Shown in pieces: positions 35,209-45,000 of a stretch of DNA of 64,000 nt. Position numbers and translations under genes: made by a program. Numbering within the stretch: the stretch's first letter is position 1; each line of letters opens with the position of its first letter. Origin of the DNA: Deefgea rivuli DSM 18356 (GTDB taxonomy: Bacteria > Pseudomonadota > Gammaproteobacteria > Burkholderiales > Chitinibacteraceae); NCBI RefSeq assembly GCF_000620145.1, contig NZ_JHVM01000009.1, positions 124,001 through 188,000 of the forward strand, written 5' to 3'. The notes under the pieces are model-generated. The model ran no database searches and was not told where the DNA came from. It was given only the letters and a program-made list of their open reading frames with translations.

Positions 35209-36231
35209 TCACTCTTGTCCTATTTCAGGTTTTAAACTGCGAAAAATCATCGCAAAAATGACGGCGACAGCCGCGCCCAATAATGTTTCTAAAATGCGGT
35301 ATTCGGCGGAAACCACCGCCGCATGACCATGAATACCGAGTAAGGCTAAAATTAAATACACAATAAACGTGGTCAGTGCGGCGACATACATTAGGCCATT
35401 GGCAAAGGCCAGCGGCAATAAAGCGCCAGCCAAGGCGGCCAGCGCTACTAATTCCCAATTGGACTGGTTTTGAAACACCAGTATCCAAGCGAGCAGGGAG
35501 CCGAGTAATACGCCGACTAAGCGCAGCCAAATGGTTGAGTGTGTGCGATTAGGCTCTGGGCGAAAAACCATTAATGTGCAGATGGCAGCGACATTGGGCG
35601 CGCTAAAGCCCAGATGTTGCGCCAAAAAAAAGCTACAAGCGCAGGCGCAGGCCAGTAAGAGGCCAAAAGTTCCGCCAGCAAATTGCCCTTTGCGCAGGCG
35701 CTGAAAATCACTGCGCCAATGCGGTGGTATTTTTAAACTCACAGGGTTGTTCATTCTGGGCGCAAAGCCAATGCTTAATGCAATGGTGAGCGAGGCGGCG
35801 ATCAAATAGACCGGCAAAATATCGCTAGTTACAAAGGAGCCGGGATAGCCAATCAAATAGGCCGAAGCCAGCATGCGCAGCAGTAAATCCAGCGCAAATC
35901 CTGCGGTTAAACTAGCGCCAATTAAGCTGATTAAAAATAAAATTCCACCTAACCATAGCAGTACATTATGGTTGATCGACAAACTGATGCCAGCAGTGAT
36001 TAACATGAGTATATTGCCCAAGGCCATGCTCTCTAAGCGCTTGTGGCGAGTACCCCCGATGTCGAGCATCAGTGTCGATAAAATGGCAAAGCCCATCATG
36101 CCAGCGGCTTGATTTTGGTTATTGAAAACTTGATATCCCATAGGCAATGCAAACGCCAGCGCACCTAACAGCATGCGCGACGGATGAAAAGCGCCACCAT
36201 TGGGGCGTAGCATCAATAACCAATCACGCAC
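35209..36231 (-). CDS. FUSC-like inner membrane protein
   Basis: The 340-residue protein has about ten predicted membrane helices arranged as two similar halves (1-165 and 180-335), without the large cytoplasmic domain of full FUSC/YccS efflux-like proteins. The second half contains GFSAPNVAAICTLMVFRPE and a TIWLRLVGVLLGSLLAW segment, the motif area shared with aromatic-acid exporter AaeB-type proteins. Substrate unknown. It ends overlapping serB and follows the YecA-like gene after three bases, so these are co-transcribed. Confidence 0.7.
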   Translation of the reverse strand: MRDWLLMLRPNGGAFHPSRMLLGALAFALPMGYQVFNNQNQAAGMMGFAILSTLMLDIGGTRHKRLESMALGNILMLITAGISLSINHNVLLWLGGILFLISLIGASLTAGFALDLLLRMLASAYLIGYPGSFVTSDILPVYLIAASLTIALSIGFAPRMNNPVSLKIPPHWRSDFQRLRKGQFAGGTFGLLLACACACSFFLAQHLGFSAPNVAAICTLMVFRPEPNRTHSTIWLRLVGVLLGSLLAWILVFQNQSNWELVALAALAGALLPLAFANGLMYVAALTTFIVYLILALLGIHGHAAVVSAEYRILETLLGAAVAVIFAMIFRSLKPEIGQE

Positions 36232-36234
36232 GCA

Positions 36235-36972
36235 TTAAGCTCCGTGGCACTTTTTGAATTTTTTGCCCGAGCCACAAGTGCAAGGATCGTTGCGGCCGAC
36301 TTTTGGCTCTTCGCGCTTCACTTGCTCGACTTTGCCAAATTTCTCTTCCAGCACGAAGTACATAATGTCTTCAACATGCCAAGGCAATTCAGCCACGCGC
36401 TCTTGGCGCTCTTTCGCGTTCAGCAATTTCAGTGGCTCTGCACCCACTTCATCGCTTGGGCTGGTGTCAGCCAGATCGCCTTCGGCTGCGGCGGCCAAGG
36501 CCAGAACGCTTTCCACCGCAGTGTCGAGTTCTTCATTGGCTTCAAGTAGCGCATCCCAAGCGGCTGAGCGCGCTTCGATACCTGCAAAAAAGCCCGAGGC
36601 CCAATACACGCCCGAGGTTTCTTGCCAGTTTTCGTCTTGCTCTTCATCCGACAAAATCACGGGTACATAGAGTGGATTTTCGCCCGGATTATCACGGCGA
36701 TTCACGGAAAATGCCGCTTTAATGCTGGCGGCGTGCTGGCGAATTAGACCGAAAATTTCATCGGCTTCAGCGTGATCATCAAATTCAGGTGGCGTGCCCG
36801 CAAAAATGGCAGGTAGCCATTCTTCTTCAGGCACATCTTCTGGGCCTACGGCCAGCGCGACCAAAAAGCCATCGAGCATTTCGATGTCCATCGTCTCGCC
36901 CGGCGTGCGTTCGGACATTAAAAAGTTATCGAGTTGTTCGAGTTGCGCGTCAGAAAGTAGTTTTGTGCTCAT
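36235..36972 (-). CDS. YecA/YgfB (UPF0149) protein with SEC-C zinc motif
   Basis: The 245-residue protein has an acidic UPF0149 domain ([37 protein letters not shown] is characteristic) over residues 5-185 and a C-terminal SEC-C motif [17 protein letters not shown], the zinc site also found at the end of SecA. YecA-like proteins bind ribosomes in E. coli studies, but the role here is not established. It precedes the FUSC-like gene by three bases. Its composition is rich in Glu and Asp. Confidence 0.85.
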   Translation of the reverse strand: MSTKLLSDAQLEQLDNFLMSERTPGETMDIEMLDGFLVALAVGPEDVPEEEWLPAIFAGTPPEFDDHAEADEIFGLIRQHAASIKAAFSVNRRDNPGENPLYVPVILSDEEQDENWQETSGVYWASGFFAGIEARSAAWDALLEANEELDTAVESVLALAAAAEGDLADTSPSDEVGAEPLKLLNAKERQERVAELPWHVEDIMYFVLEEKFGKVEQVKREEPKVGRNDPCTCGSGKKFKKCHGA

Positions 36973-36987
36973 ATTAATTCCAAATAA

Positions 36988-37440
36988 TTAATGTTGCTGG
37001 AGTGGCTTTTCTAGCCATTCTGCGTAATCGGGTCGGGTCGGGATAAAGCCTTGGGCGCGGAAAAACCCGCGTCCAGTCAATGTAGTGGCAAGCATTATAT
37101 GGCTTAAGCCCATGTCGCGCGCGGACAATTCGACCGCCGCGAGCAGGTGTTTGCCGATGCCGCTGTGCTGATGCGCAGGGGCGATGTAAAGGGCGCTTAA
37201 TTCACCGTCATCATCCAGCGCGGCATAGCCAATGACGAGATTCTGTTTCGTCGCCAGCCAGTGCGTGCCCTGATGTAAGTGCTCGCGCAGATGTTCAGGC
37301 GTCAGCTCGCTGAGCCAGTCGGCGATAGTCTCAGGTTCGCCCTCGTGATCCGCTACGCAGGATTGCGTGATAGTGTCACAAAGTAGTGCGCTGATGGCGG
37401 CAGCGTCTGCGTCTGTTGCGGTGCGGATATCAAAGATCAT
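36988..37440 (-). CDS. GNAT-family N-acetyltransferase
   Basis: The 150-residue protein shows the GNAT fold: beta1-alpha1 (IRTATDADAAAISAL), motif A with ELSALYIAPAHQHSGIGKHLL that binds acetyl-CoA pyrophosphate (HQHSGIG), and the C-terminal FFRAQGFIPTRPDY strand. The substrate cannot be predicted. It is 15 bases upstream of the YecA-like gene and may be first in that operon; the region behind it (37441-37618) contains an inverted repeat. Confidence 0.85.
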   Translation of the reverse strand: MIFDIRTATDADAAAISALLCDTITQSCVADHEGEPETIADWLSELTPEHLREHLHQGTHWLATKQNLVIGYAALDDDGELSALYIAPAHQHSGIGKHLLAAVELSARDMGLSHIMLATTLTGRGFFRAQGFIPTRPDYAEWLEKPLQQH

Positions 37441-37524
37441 GGTTTTGTTCTGCGGGTATATTGATGTAGCCCTCTGTTATTAATTCTTTCATCTATATAC
37501 CTAGTTGGTTATGTATATTCAGCA

Positions 37525-37608
37525 GTAGGGTGGGCTTTAGCCCACCGCAATACGCCGCCGGAATATATGAGTCATTGTGGTGGATTGGTGGGCTAAAGCC
37601 CACCCTAC
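37525..37608. repeat. Inverted-repeat element with GTAGGGTGGGC arms
   Basis: Two 22-base arms (37525-37546 and 37587-37608) are perfect reverse complements; each arm is itself palindromic around GGGCTTTAGCCC. A 40-base spacer separates them. This matches the look of short REP/BIME-like or MITE-like elements that are common between genes of environmental proteobacteria. It lies between the GNAT start and the 3' end of the SNF2 gene, touching its stop region. Confidence 0.75.
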
Positions 37609-37618
37609 ATCACCGCTG

Positions 37619-40600
37619 TTACGCTGCCGACTTCAAAAGTTCAAGCAGCGCATCCGCGCCGAGCTTGCCGCTGCTATCGCCGCTTTCGAGCAAGCTATCG
37701 GCCAAATCGCGTTTATTGTGATGCAGCGCGACGATTTGCTCTTCAATCGTGCCTTCGGCAACAAGGCGATAAATCGTCACAGGGCGCAGTTGCCCCATTC
37801 GATGCGCGCGATCAGAGGCTTGATCTTCAACCGCCGGATTCCACCACGGATCAAGATGAATCACATAATCGGCCGCAGTCAAATTCAAACCTGAACCACC
37901 CGCTTTTAAGCTAATTAGGAAAATATCACCTTCACCAGCCTGAAACGCATTCACCGCTTCGAGGCGTTTTTTCGGTGGCGTACTACCGTCGAGGTATTGG
38001 TAGCTAATGCCTTGGCTGTCCAGCCATTCGCGCACAATCGCCAAATGGTCGACAAACTGACTAAACACTAACGCTTTATGCTTGTTTTCCAGTAACTCAG
38101 TCGTGATTTCGGTAAACGCAGTCAGCTTGCTGCCGATTAAATGGCTGTCTTTCATGACGAGTTTGGGGTGGCAGCAAAAACGGCGCAGCTTGGTGATTTC
38201 AGCCAGCACTTGCATCGGTTTCTTGGCGGCTTCATCAATACTGTCGAGACGCTCCACCGCTTGTTGGCGCAGCGCTTCGTAGAGATGCATCTCGTCGGAA
38301 GTCAACGGTACGCGCAGTGTGATTTCGGTGCGTGCGGGTAGTTCTTCGAGCACTTGGGTTTTGGTTCGGCGCAGCATAAAGGGCTGAATGATTTTTTTCA
38401 GCGCTTGCCTTGCCGCTTTGTCGCCGCCTTCAATCGGGTTGGCGTAACGGCTGGTGAATTTCTCTTTTGAACCCAAGAGCGCGGGATTGATAAAGCGGAA
38501 TAAATTCCACAGTTCGCCCAAATGGTTTTCCATCGGCGTGCCGGTGGCGATCATCCGAAAATCAGCTTGCAGCGCCATCGCCGCTTGGCTGCGTTTGGTC
38601 GTCGCATTTTTAATCGCCTGCGCTTCGTCGAGCACGACGGTGTGCCAATGCACGGCGGCGAATTGTTCGGCGTCTTGTTGTAGCAGGCCGTAGCTGGTGA
38701 TAATCACATCAAATGCGCCCAGCTCGTCCAGTTTGCGATTTTGGCCGTAAGCTTGGATTTTCAGCGTCGGCGCGAATTTGCGCGTTTCGGCTTCCCAATT
38801 CAGAGCGACTGACGTTGGCGCAACGACCAAGCATGGCCCATGGGGTGCGCGTTCTAGCATCAGCGCCAGCGTTTGCACCGTTTTTCCCAAACCCATATCG
38901 TCGGCCAAACACGCGCCAACGCCCCAATGCGCAAGGCGCGAAAGCCACTGAAAGCCGTCTTGCTGATAGTCGCGCAGCGTTGCTTGCAAGGTGGATGGGA
39001 TTTTGGGTTGATGCTGAGCGAGACTATCGAGCTTGGCGATGTGATTGCGCCACGCGGCATCGGCTTCTAGCTCACCGACTTCGTTCGCCAATTCAAGCAG
39101 TGCGCCGCTGGCGAGGAGATTGACTTTAAATCCGTCTTTGCCACTTGGCTCGGCGACTGCGTACAGCTCTTCTAAGCGTTTTCTAAATGAATCGGTCAGC
39201 GCCAGATAATCGTTGTCGCCGAGTTTCAAAAAACGCCCCGGTGACGCATCAAGCAATTCCAATAATTGGCGCAGCTGCAAAACTTTGCCGTCGTCGAGTT
39301 TCACTTCGCCGTTCACAACAAACCAATCGCCTTGCTGCTTTAAGCCTAACTTCATATTGGCTAGTGATTTGGTGGCTTTGAGGCGGAAGCGCTCCCCTTC
39401 AGGCCAAACCAGTTCGATTTGCTCAGCTGGCAGGCGGCGCAATTGCATCAGTAATTCAAGACAATCATCAGGCGCATCGATTTGCCATTCTTGGCCGTCC
39501 GATTCTCCGTTGGCCAGCGCCGTGCAGTAGTTGATGATGTAGGCGAGATTGCTTCTTTCGCCGCCTAGATCGCGCTCGGCTTGCACCGTTTTACCGTCGA
39601 TTTCGCCTAAAATATTGGTCGTGCCTTTGCCGGGCGTAAACCAGCCGCCGTCTGGTAGTGGCCGAACCAGAAATTGCAGGCGCAGACCTTCGTTCAATGG
39701 CAATAAATGCGCGTAAATCAGCCCGTTGGCAGCAATTGCAGCGATATGCGCGGCCAGCTCAGGCAAGTCGGAATGGATCGCTATATGCGGGGCAATCGAC
39801 GTGATCGCGCCGACGAGTTGTGGCTTGGCCTCGGCAGGCACCAACAGCCCCGCGCCGATAATACCGGCAATTTGCCGGATATCGGGGTTGATGCGGTAAA
39901 CGACGAGCCGCGTTGGCGTTTCTTTGCGCCAAACCACGTCTTCACCGGCGACGATGCTCGGACTGAGTTTGAGCGAGATTTGCCCTTTGATTTCTTTCAG
40001 TTGCAGTGCAACCTCACCAGAAACCAAGTCAATTCTCACGTCAGGAGAATCCGCCCAGTACACGTTTGGATGCCCAACTAGATCGAGCAGCGCGGCTTCG
40101 TGATTGAGGGTATAGCCCGATTCGCCATAGTAGTTATGCTCTGCACGTGCATGCCTCACGATACGCTGGTCTTGTTCGCTTAAATAGGCCAGCGCAGGGT
40201 CGTTGCCGATGCTGAGGCGTTTGAGCGCCACGGCGCGGCCTTTGCTCCAAATGCTTTTGGCGCCGAGCTTTTGCTCGCGTGGCTCGATGATGACGCCGCC
40301 ATGCAAGAGATTCACCAGCCAAGCCAAACGTAAATTGCTGGTGTTGCTGTCATTCGGTTTGGTATTGAGCTGGCTCAGTGCCGTCAGTGCGCGTGACCAT
40401 GCGGCTTCACGCGGGAAAATATCGACCCATGGCTGAATTTTCCGTTGTTGATGCCAATCAGGGTTGAGCACCGCATCGCCAAAGGCGCGCGCCATAAACA
40501 CATCCAGCTCTTGCGTCACCCATTCGTATTCTTGCCAAGCATGATGCAGGCGCTCGCATTGCGTACGCCAATTGGCATCAAATGGGTAGTCGCGCCAATA

Positions 40601-41707
40601 TAAAATCAGCAATTCAACCAGCCCAGCAACGCCATAGCTTGCGGTGACGGGTTGTGCTGGCGTGGTTTGGCAGGCTAAACCCGTCGCTAAGTAATACACC
40701 CAGTCGATGTGCTCGTCGTACAGGCCGTTGAGTTTGTCTTTCTTGCCGACTTCAAATTGCGTGACCAAGCGCTTGAGGTCGTCTTCTTGGCGTGAACCCA
40801 GCAAAGCCAAGCAATAAAACAAGCCATTCAGGCCGGAAATCGCGATTTTTCGTTTATTACTTTGCTTTTTGATTTGCTCAATCACCAAGCCAAAGCGCTC
40901 AACCGTGCCGGTAAAATCACCACGGCTAATACGGCTGGCGGTATCCGCTTCGGCAATTAGATTGGGATTAATTTGCGCAATCAAATGCGCGTAAGCTTCG
41001 GTGTCGCCGCGCAAATGCGCTTGCCACGCGAGGATGGTCAAGAAATTGGGTAAGATCGCTTTGAGTTTCGTGTTGTGATTGAGTGCGTATTGGTATTGCG
41101 GCGTCGCTGGTGCGAGCAAATTACTCGCGTAAAACAAGTAATTGACCAATAGCAGAGCTTGGGTCTCAAAGCTCAACAGGCCGAAATGCTGAAGGCCTAA
41201 CGGATGGTCAAAGAAAAAATGAATTGGATGTAAGGTCAGCGCGGTTAAGGACATACCGCTAGTGCAGAAAGCTTCAAGATCGCTGGCAAGTAAATCTGCA
41301 TCGCCCAATAGCGCTGAATACACGCATAAAGTGGCGTAGCTCTGTCTTGACGTGCTTTCCCAATATTGCACTGTCGGTTTGACTTGCAGTGTCGTTGTTA
41401 CCCAATCGGCGAGCGTACCAGCAGCGTGCAGCTGGCTCAGTAATGGCCATTGCAATTCATGTTTAAGCTCGAAACCCACCACATCACTATCAATGAGTTT
41501 GGCAATCATCAAGCGTCCCAGCGTCGCTTTGATCGACGGCACATCCAGCGCGGGTGGCGTGTCAAATGGCGTAATCGCATGCTGGCGCTTGAGCAATTCA
41601 ATCAAACGCGTTTGCCCAAGGCCTTTGCCATAGACGGCAAAGGCATACAGAATGGGTAGGTCTTTATTGGGTATATTGCTCAATGCATTGCTGGATGATG
41701 GGTTCAA
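37619..41707 (-). CDS. Large SNF2-family DEAD/DEAH helicase-like ATPase
   Basis: The 1362-residue protein has its SNF2 motor in the last third: DDMGLGKTVQTLAL (Walker A Lys near residue 941), a DEAQ box near 1026, MIATGTPMENHLGELW (motif III), and the C-terminal helicase domain with YLDGSTPPKKR, SLKAGGSGLNLTAADYVIHLDPWWNP and DRAHRMGQ (motifs V-VI). The first 900 residues are helical and beta-rich without a domain I recognise and without the SWIM zinc site found in some bacterial SNF2 proteins. Such proteins are double-stranded-DNA translocases. No partner genes flank it, so a defence role is not supported; the start is ATG 41707. Confidence 0.85.
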   Translation of the reverse strand: MNPSSSNALSNIPNKDLPILYAFAVYGKGLGQTRLIELLKRQHAITPFDTPPALDVPSIKATLGRLMIAKLIDSDVVGFELKHELQWPLLSQLHAAGTLADWVTTTLQVKPTVQYWESTSRQSYATLCVYSALLGDADLLASDLEAFCTSGMSLTALTLHPIHFFFDHPLGLQHFGLLSFETQALLLVNYLFYASNLLAPATPQYQYALNHNTKLKAILPNFLTILAWQAHLRGDTEAYAHLIAQINPNLIAEADTASRISRGDFTGTVERFGLVIEQIKKQSNKRKIAISGLNGLFYCLALLGSRQEDDLKRLVTQFEVGKKDKLNGLYDEHIDWVYYLATGLACQTTPAQPVTASYGVAGLVELLILYWRDYPFDANWRTQCERLHHAWQEYEWVTQELDVFMARAFGDAVLNPDWHQQRKIQPWVDIFPREAAWSRALTALSQLNTKPNDSNTSNLRLAWLVNLLHGGVIIEPREQKLGAKSIWSKGRAVALKRLSIGNDPALAYLSEQDQRIVRHARAEHNYYGESGYTLNHEAALLDLVGHPNVYWADSPDVRIDLVSGEVALQLKEIKGQISLKLSPSIVAGEDVVWRKETPTRLVVYRINPDIRQIAGIIGAGLLVPAEAKPQLVGAITSIAPHIAIHSDLPELAAHIAAIAANGLIYAHLLPLNEGLRLQFLVRPLPDGGWFTPGKGTTNILGEIDGKTVQAERDLGGERSNLAYIINYCTALANGESDGQEWQIDAPDDCLELLMQLRRLPAEQIELVWPEGERFRLKATKSLANMKLGLKQQGDWFVVNGEVKLDDGKVLQLRQLLELLDASPGRFLKLGDNDYLALTDSFRKRLEELYAVAEPSGKDGFKVNLLASGALLELANEVGELEADAAWRNHIAKLDSLAQHQPKIPSTLQATLRDYQQDGFQWLSRLAHWGVGACLADDMGLGKTVQTLALMLERAPHGPCLVVAPTSVALNWEAETRKFAPTLKIQAYGQNRKLDELGAFDVIITSYGLLQQDAEQFAAVHWHTVVLDEAQAIKNATTKRSQAAMALQADFRMIATGTPMENHLGELWNLFRFINPALLGSKEKFTSRYANPIEGGDKAARQALKKIIQPFMLRRTKTQVLEELPARTEITLRVPLTSDEMHLYEALRQQAVERLDSIDEAAKKPMQVLAEITKLRRFCCHPKLVMKDSHLIGSKLTAFTEITTELLENKHKALVFSQFVDHLAIVREWLDSQGISYQYLDGSTPPKKRLEAVNAFQAGEGDIFLISLKAGGSGLNLTAADYVIHLDPWWNPAVEDQASDRAHRMGQLRPVTIYRLVAEGTIEEQIVALHHNKRDLADSLLESGDSSGKLGADALLELLKSAA

Positions 41708-42036
41708 GTCAATACCTTAGTTAATTTGAAGCTGTTCAGATTGCGTGTTGATAAAGTGTGTCTTTCCTAACGTGAAGGCATCAATTTTCTATTTAGCATG
41801 GTCGCGCTAATGCCGCGCGGCACTTACTTTCTTTGCTTCGCCAAAGAAAGTAAGCAGGCGACCCGGGCGCACATCGGTCCCCGATGCCCTCGCGTGGCGT
41901 GAGCCAAACGATAAGGCTGTTTGTCTCTCTTCGTGCTCGGTGTGCTTGGACGGGGTTGTTAAGCCCTAGCCCAACGAGCGCGGCACAGCATTAATAGCAA
42001 ATCTGAACATCGCTTAGTGCTTGTTGCGTGGATGCC
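41708..42036. other. Intergenic region between SNF2 gene and mfd with repeat-like hairpins
   Basis: This 329-base stretch has no convincing ORF. It contains a perfect 13-bp hairpin CTTACTTTCTTTG/CAAAGAAAGTAAG (41823-41854, CTTCGC loop), a type of sequence often found as an intergenic repeat in proteobacteria, plus smaller palindromes (CGCGC..GCGCG near 41805-41820, CATCG..CGATG near 41875). Base composition of the right part is GC-richer. It may be the remains of a mobile or repeat element. The hairpin could also act as a bidirectional terminator for mfd. Confidence 0.55.
41823..41854. repeat. Perfect 13-bp hairpin (CTTACTTTCTTTG arms)
   Basis: CTTACTTTCTTTG (41823-41835) and CAAAGAAAGTAAG (41842-41854) with a six-base loop. 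Similar arms are recurrent in intergenic DNA of many proteobacteria from general experience, so a copy elsewhere in this genome is expected. Confidence 0.6.
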
Positions 42037-45000
42037 TTAAACCAGTTCACGCAACAACTCGGAAATACGCGCTGTGCGCATTGCGTTGTCTGGCCACGTA
42101 CCGTCAATGCGTAGCTTGTCTTGGCCTTGCAGCTTGTAGTTTTTCTTACTTTGAATCAATTTGATGATTTTCATCGGCTCAACGACGGTGTTTTGCGCAA
42201 AGTGCACGATGATCGCCGTGTCCGCTGCATCGATTTTGCTGATGCCCAGCGGTTTGGCGAGCATACGCAGGCGATGGCAGTCGAGCAGCACTTTGGCGGG
42301 TTCGGGTAGCAGGCCAAAGCGATCAACCAGTTCTTGATGGATTTCGTTGAGTTCGTCTTTTTCTTCTACGCTGGCAAGGCGTTTATACAGTGACAAACGC
42401 TCGTTCACATCGGGGCAATAGTCTTCTGGCAACAGGGCGGGCGAATGTAGATTGATTTCGGTCGTGACGCCCAGCGGTTGCGAAAGATCCGGTTCTTTGC
42501 CCGATTTCAATGCTTTGACGGCTTCTTTGAGCATTTGCGAATACAGCGTAAAACCGATTTCTTGCATTTCACCCGATTGCGAATCACCCAGTACTTCACC
42601 TGCGCCACGAATTTCCAAATCGTGCATGGCTAGATAGAAACCACTGCCAAGTTCTTCCATTTGCTGAATGGCTTCGAGGCGTTTTTTTGCGTCTTTGGTA
42701 ATGCCTTCCAGATCAGGAATCAACAAATAAGCGTAGGCTTGGTGATGTGAACGACCAACGCGGCCGCGCATTTGATGCAATTGCGCGAGGCCGAATTTAT
42801 CGGCGCGATTCATCAAAATCGTATTGGCGTTCGGAATGTCGATGCCGTTTTCGATAATCGTCGAGCACAGCAGTAGATTAAAGCGCTGTTGCGTGAAATC
42901 ACGCATCACGTGTTCTAGCTCGCGGCCGCGCATTTGGCCGTGCGCCACGCCGATGCGCGCTTCGGGCAGCAAGGCGGCCAGTTTTTCGCGCATGTTTTCT
43001 ATCGTATCGACTTCGTTATGCAAGAAGAACACTTGCCCGCCGCGTTTGAGTTCACGCAGCACCGCTTCGCGGATAATGCCGTCAGAAAACTTGGCGACAA
43101 AAGTTTTGACTGCGAGGCGTTTATTCGGCGCAGTTGCAATCACCGAGAAATCACGCAGACCTTCCAAGCTCATCGCCAAGGTACGTGGAATCGGCGTCGC
43201 AGTTAAAGTCAGTACGTCAACATTGGCGCGCAGCGCTTTAAGCTGCTCTTTTTGCCGCACACCAAAGCGATGTTCTTCGTCGATGATAACGAGTCCGAGC
43301 TGCTTGAACACCACATCAGGCTGCACTAATTTGTGCGTACCAATGACGATGTCCACGCTACCATCGGCCAGCCCGGCAATCGCTGCAGCAGTTTCTTTTC
43401 CCGAGCGAAAGCGCGACAGTTCGGCAATTTTGATTGGCCAGTCTGAAAAACGATCCGCAAAAGTTTGGTAATGTTGCTCGGCTAGTAGCGTGGTGGGTAC
43501 GAGAACGGCGACTTGTTTGCCACCGGCTACCGCCGCAAAGGCTGCGCGCAGCGCCACTTCGGTTTTACCAAAGCCTACATCGCCACAAACCAGTCTATCC
43601 ATCGGTTGCTTGATTCGCATATCGACCAACACGGCTTCAATCGCACCGGCTTGATCTGGCGTTTCTTCAAAGCCAAAACCAGCGGCAAAAGCTTCGTAAT
43701 CATGCGGATTCCATTCAAACGCATGGCCTTCGCGTGCAGCGCGGCGGGCGTATAGATTGAGCAGCTCGGCGGCGGTGTCGCGGACTTGTTCAGCAGCTTT
43801 GCGTTTGGTTTTTTCCCACGAGCCAGAACCCAACTTGTGCATCGGCGCGGTGTCGGATGCGCCACCGGAATAACGTGAAATAACGTGTAGCTGGCTCACC
43901 GGCACGTAAAGTTTGTCGTTGCCTGAGTATTCAATCAGTAGCAATTCAGTCGCGCCGTCACCCAAATCCATTGACGTGAGGCCCATATAGCGGCCAATGC
44001 CGTGCGCTTCATGCACGACCGGATCGCCGATTTTTAGCTCGGACAGATCGCGCAGCATCGCGTCGGTATTGCTGCGTTTTTGCTGCCGTTTGCCACGACT
44101 TTGGATGACCGATGGATAGAGATCGGCTTCGGTGATAATCGCGATACGGGTGCTGCGCCACTCAAAGCCTTTGAATAGCGGCGAAGCCAATAAAATGGCG
44201 TGTTCAGTGCTGGCCAGCGCATCGGCCCAAGTGTCGAGCAAAGTCGGCGTGAAACCATATTCGGCAAAAAATTGCGACATCGTTTCGCGCCGGCCCAGAC
44301 TCTCTGCGCTGAGAATGATCTTGCCGGGATAATGCGTGACGAAATCATGCAGGCGGCGAATCGGATTTTCGCTGCGGCGGTCTACATCGAGCGCCGGTAG
44401 CGGCTGCGTGAGGCTGGTGTCGCCGCTCACACCTTCGGCGGAGGTGATTGAGGGCTTAATTTCGATGCGGCGGTATTTTTTGATATTCGCAAACAGCAAA
44501 TCAGGTTCGACAAATAGCTCGCGTGGCGGCAAGAGTGGTCTGTCTTTTTCGCCGTAGCTCAGCTTATGGCGTTCAGCAATATCTTGCCAGTATTGCCCTG
44601 CAGCCGTTAGCAGTTCTCCGTGTAAGACCAATACTGCCTCTGCTGGCAGATAATCAAAGACGGTCGCGGTGTGATCAAAAAATAGCGGTAAATAATATTC
44701 AATGCCGGCTGGAATCACGCCATTGGAAATATCTTTGTACAGCCGTGCTTTGGATGGATCGCCTTCAAATGCGGTACGGAAATTCTGGCGGAATTTTTTG
44801 CGGCCTTCTTCATCGGTCGGAAATTCACGCGCGGGTAAGAGGCGAATTTCGGGAACAGGATAGAGGCTGCGCTGCGTATCCACATCAAAAGTGCGGATGG
44901 TTTCGATTTCATTATCGAATAAATCAATCCGAAACGGCAGTGTGCTGCCCATCGGGAATAAATCTATCAAGCCGCCACGAATTGAAAACTCGCCCGGGCC

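Noticed and set aside
38713-39123. 136-codon + strand frame opposite the SNF2 motor
   Set aside because: Antisense to Walker A region; Arg/Ala-rich shadow.
37619-41707. SNF2 gene as part of a phage-defence island
   Set aside because: Neighbours are a GNAT enzyme and mfd; no nuclease, methylase, recombinase or other defence partner is seen.
42824-43471. 215-codon + strand frame inside mfd
   Set aside because: It is fully antisense to conserved Mfd translocase motifs, low in complexity (Ser/Arg-rich) and has no family resemblance; a codon-bias shadow.
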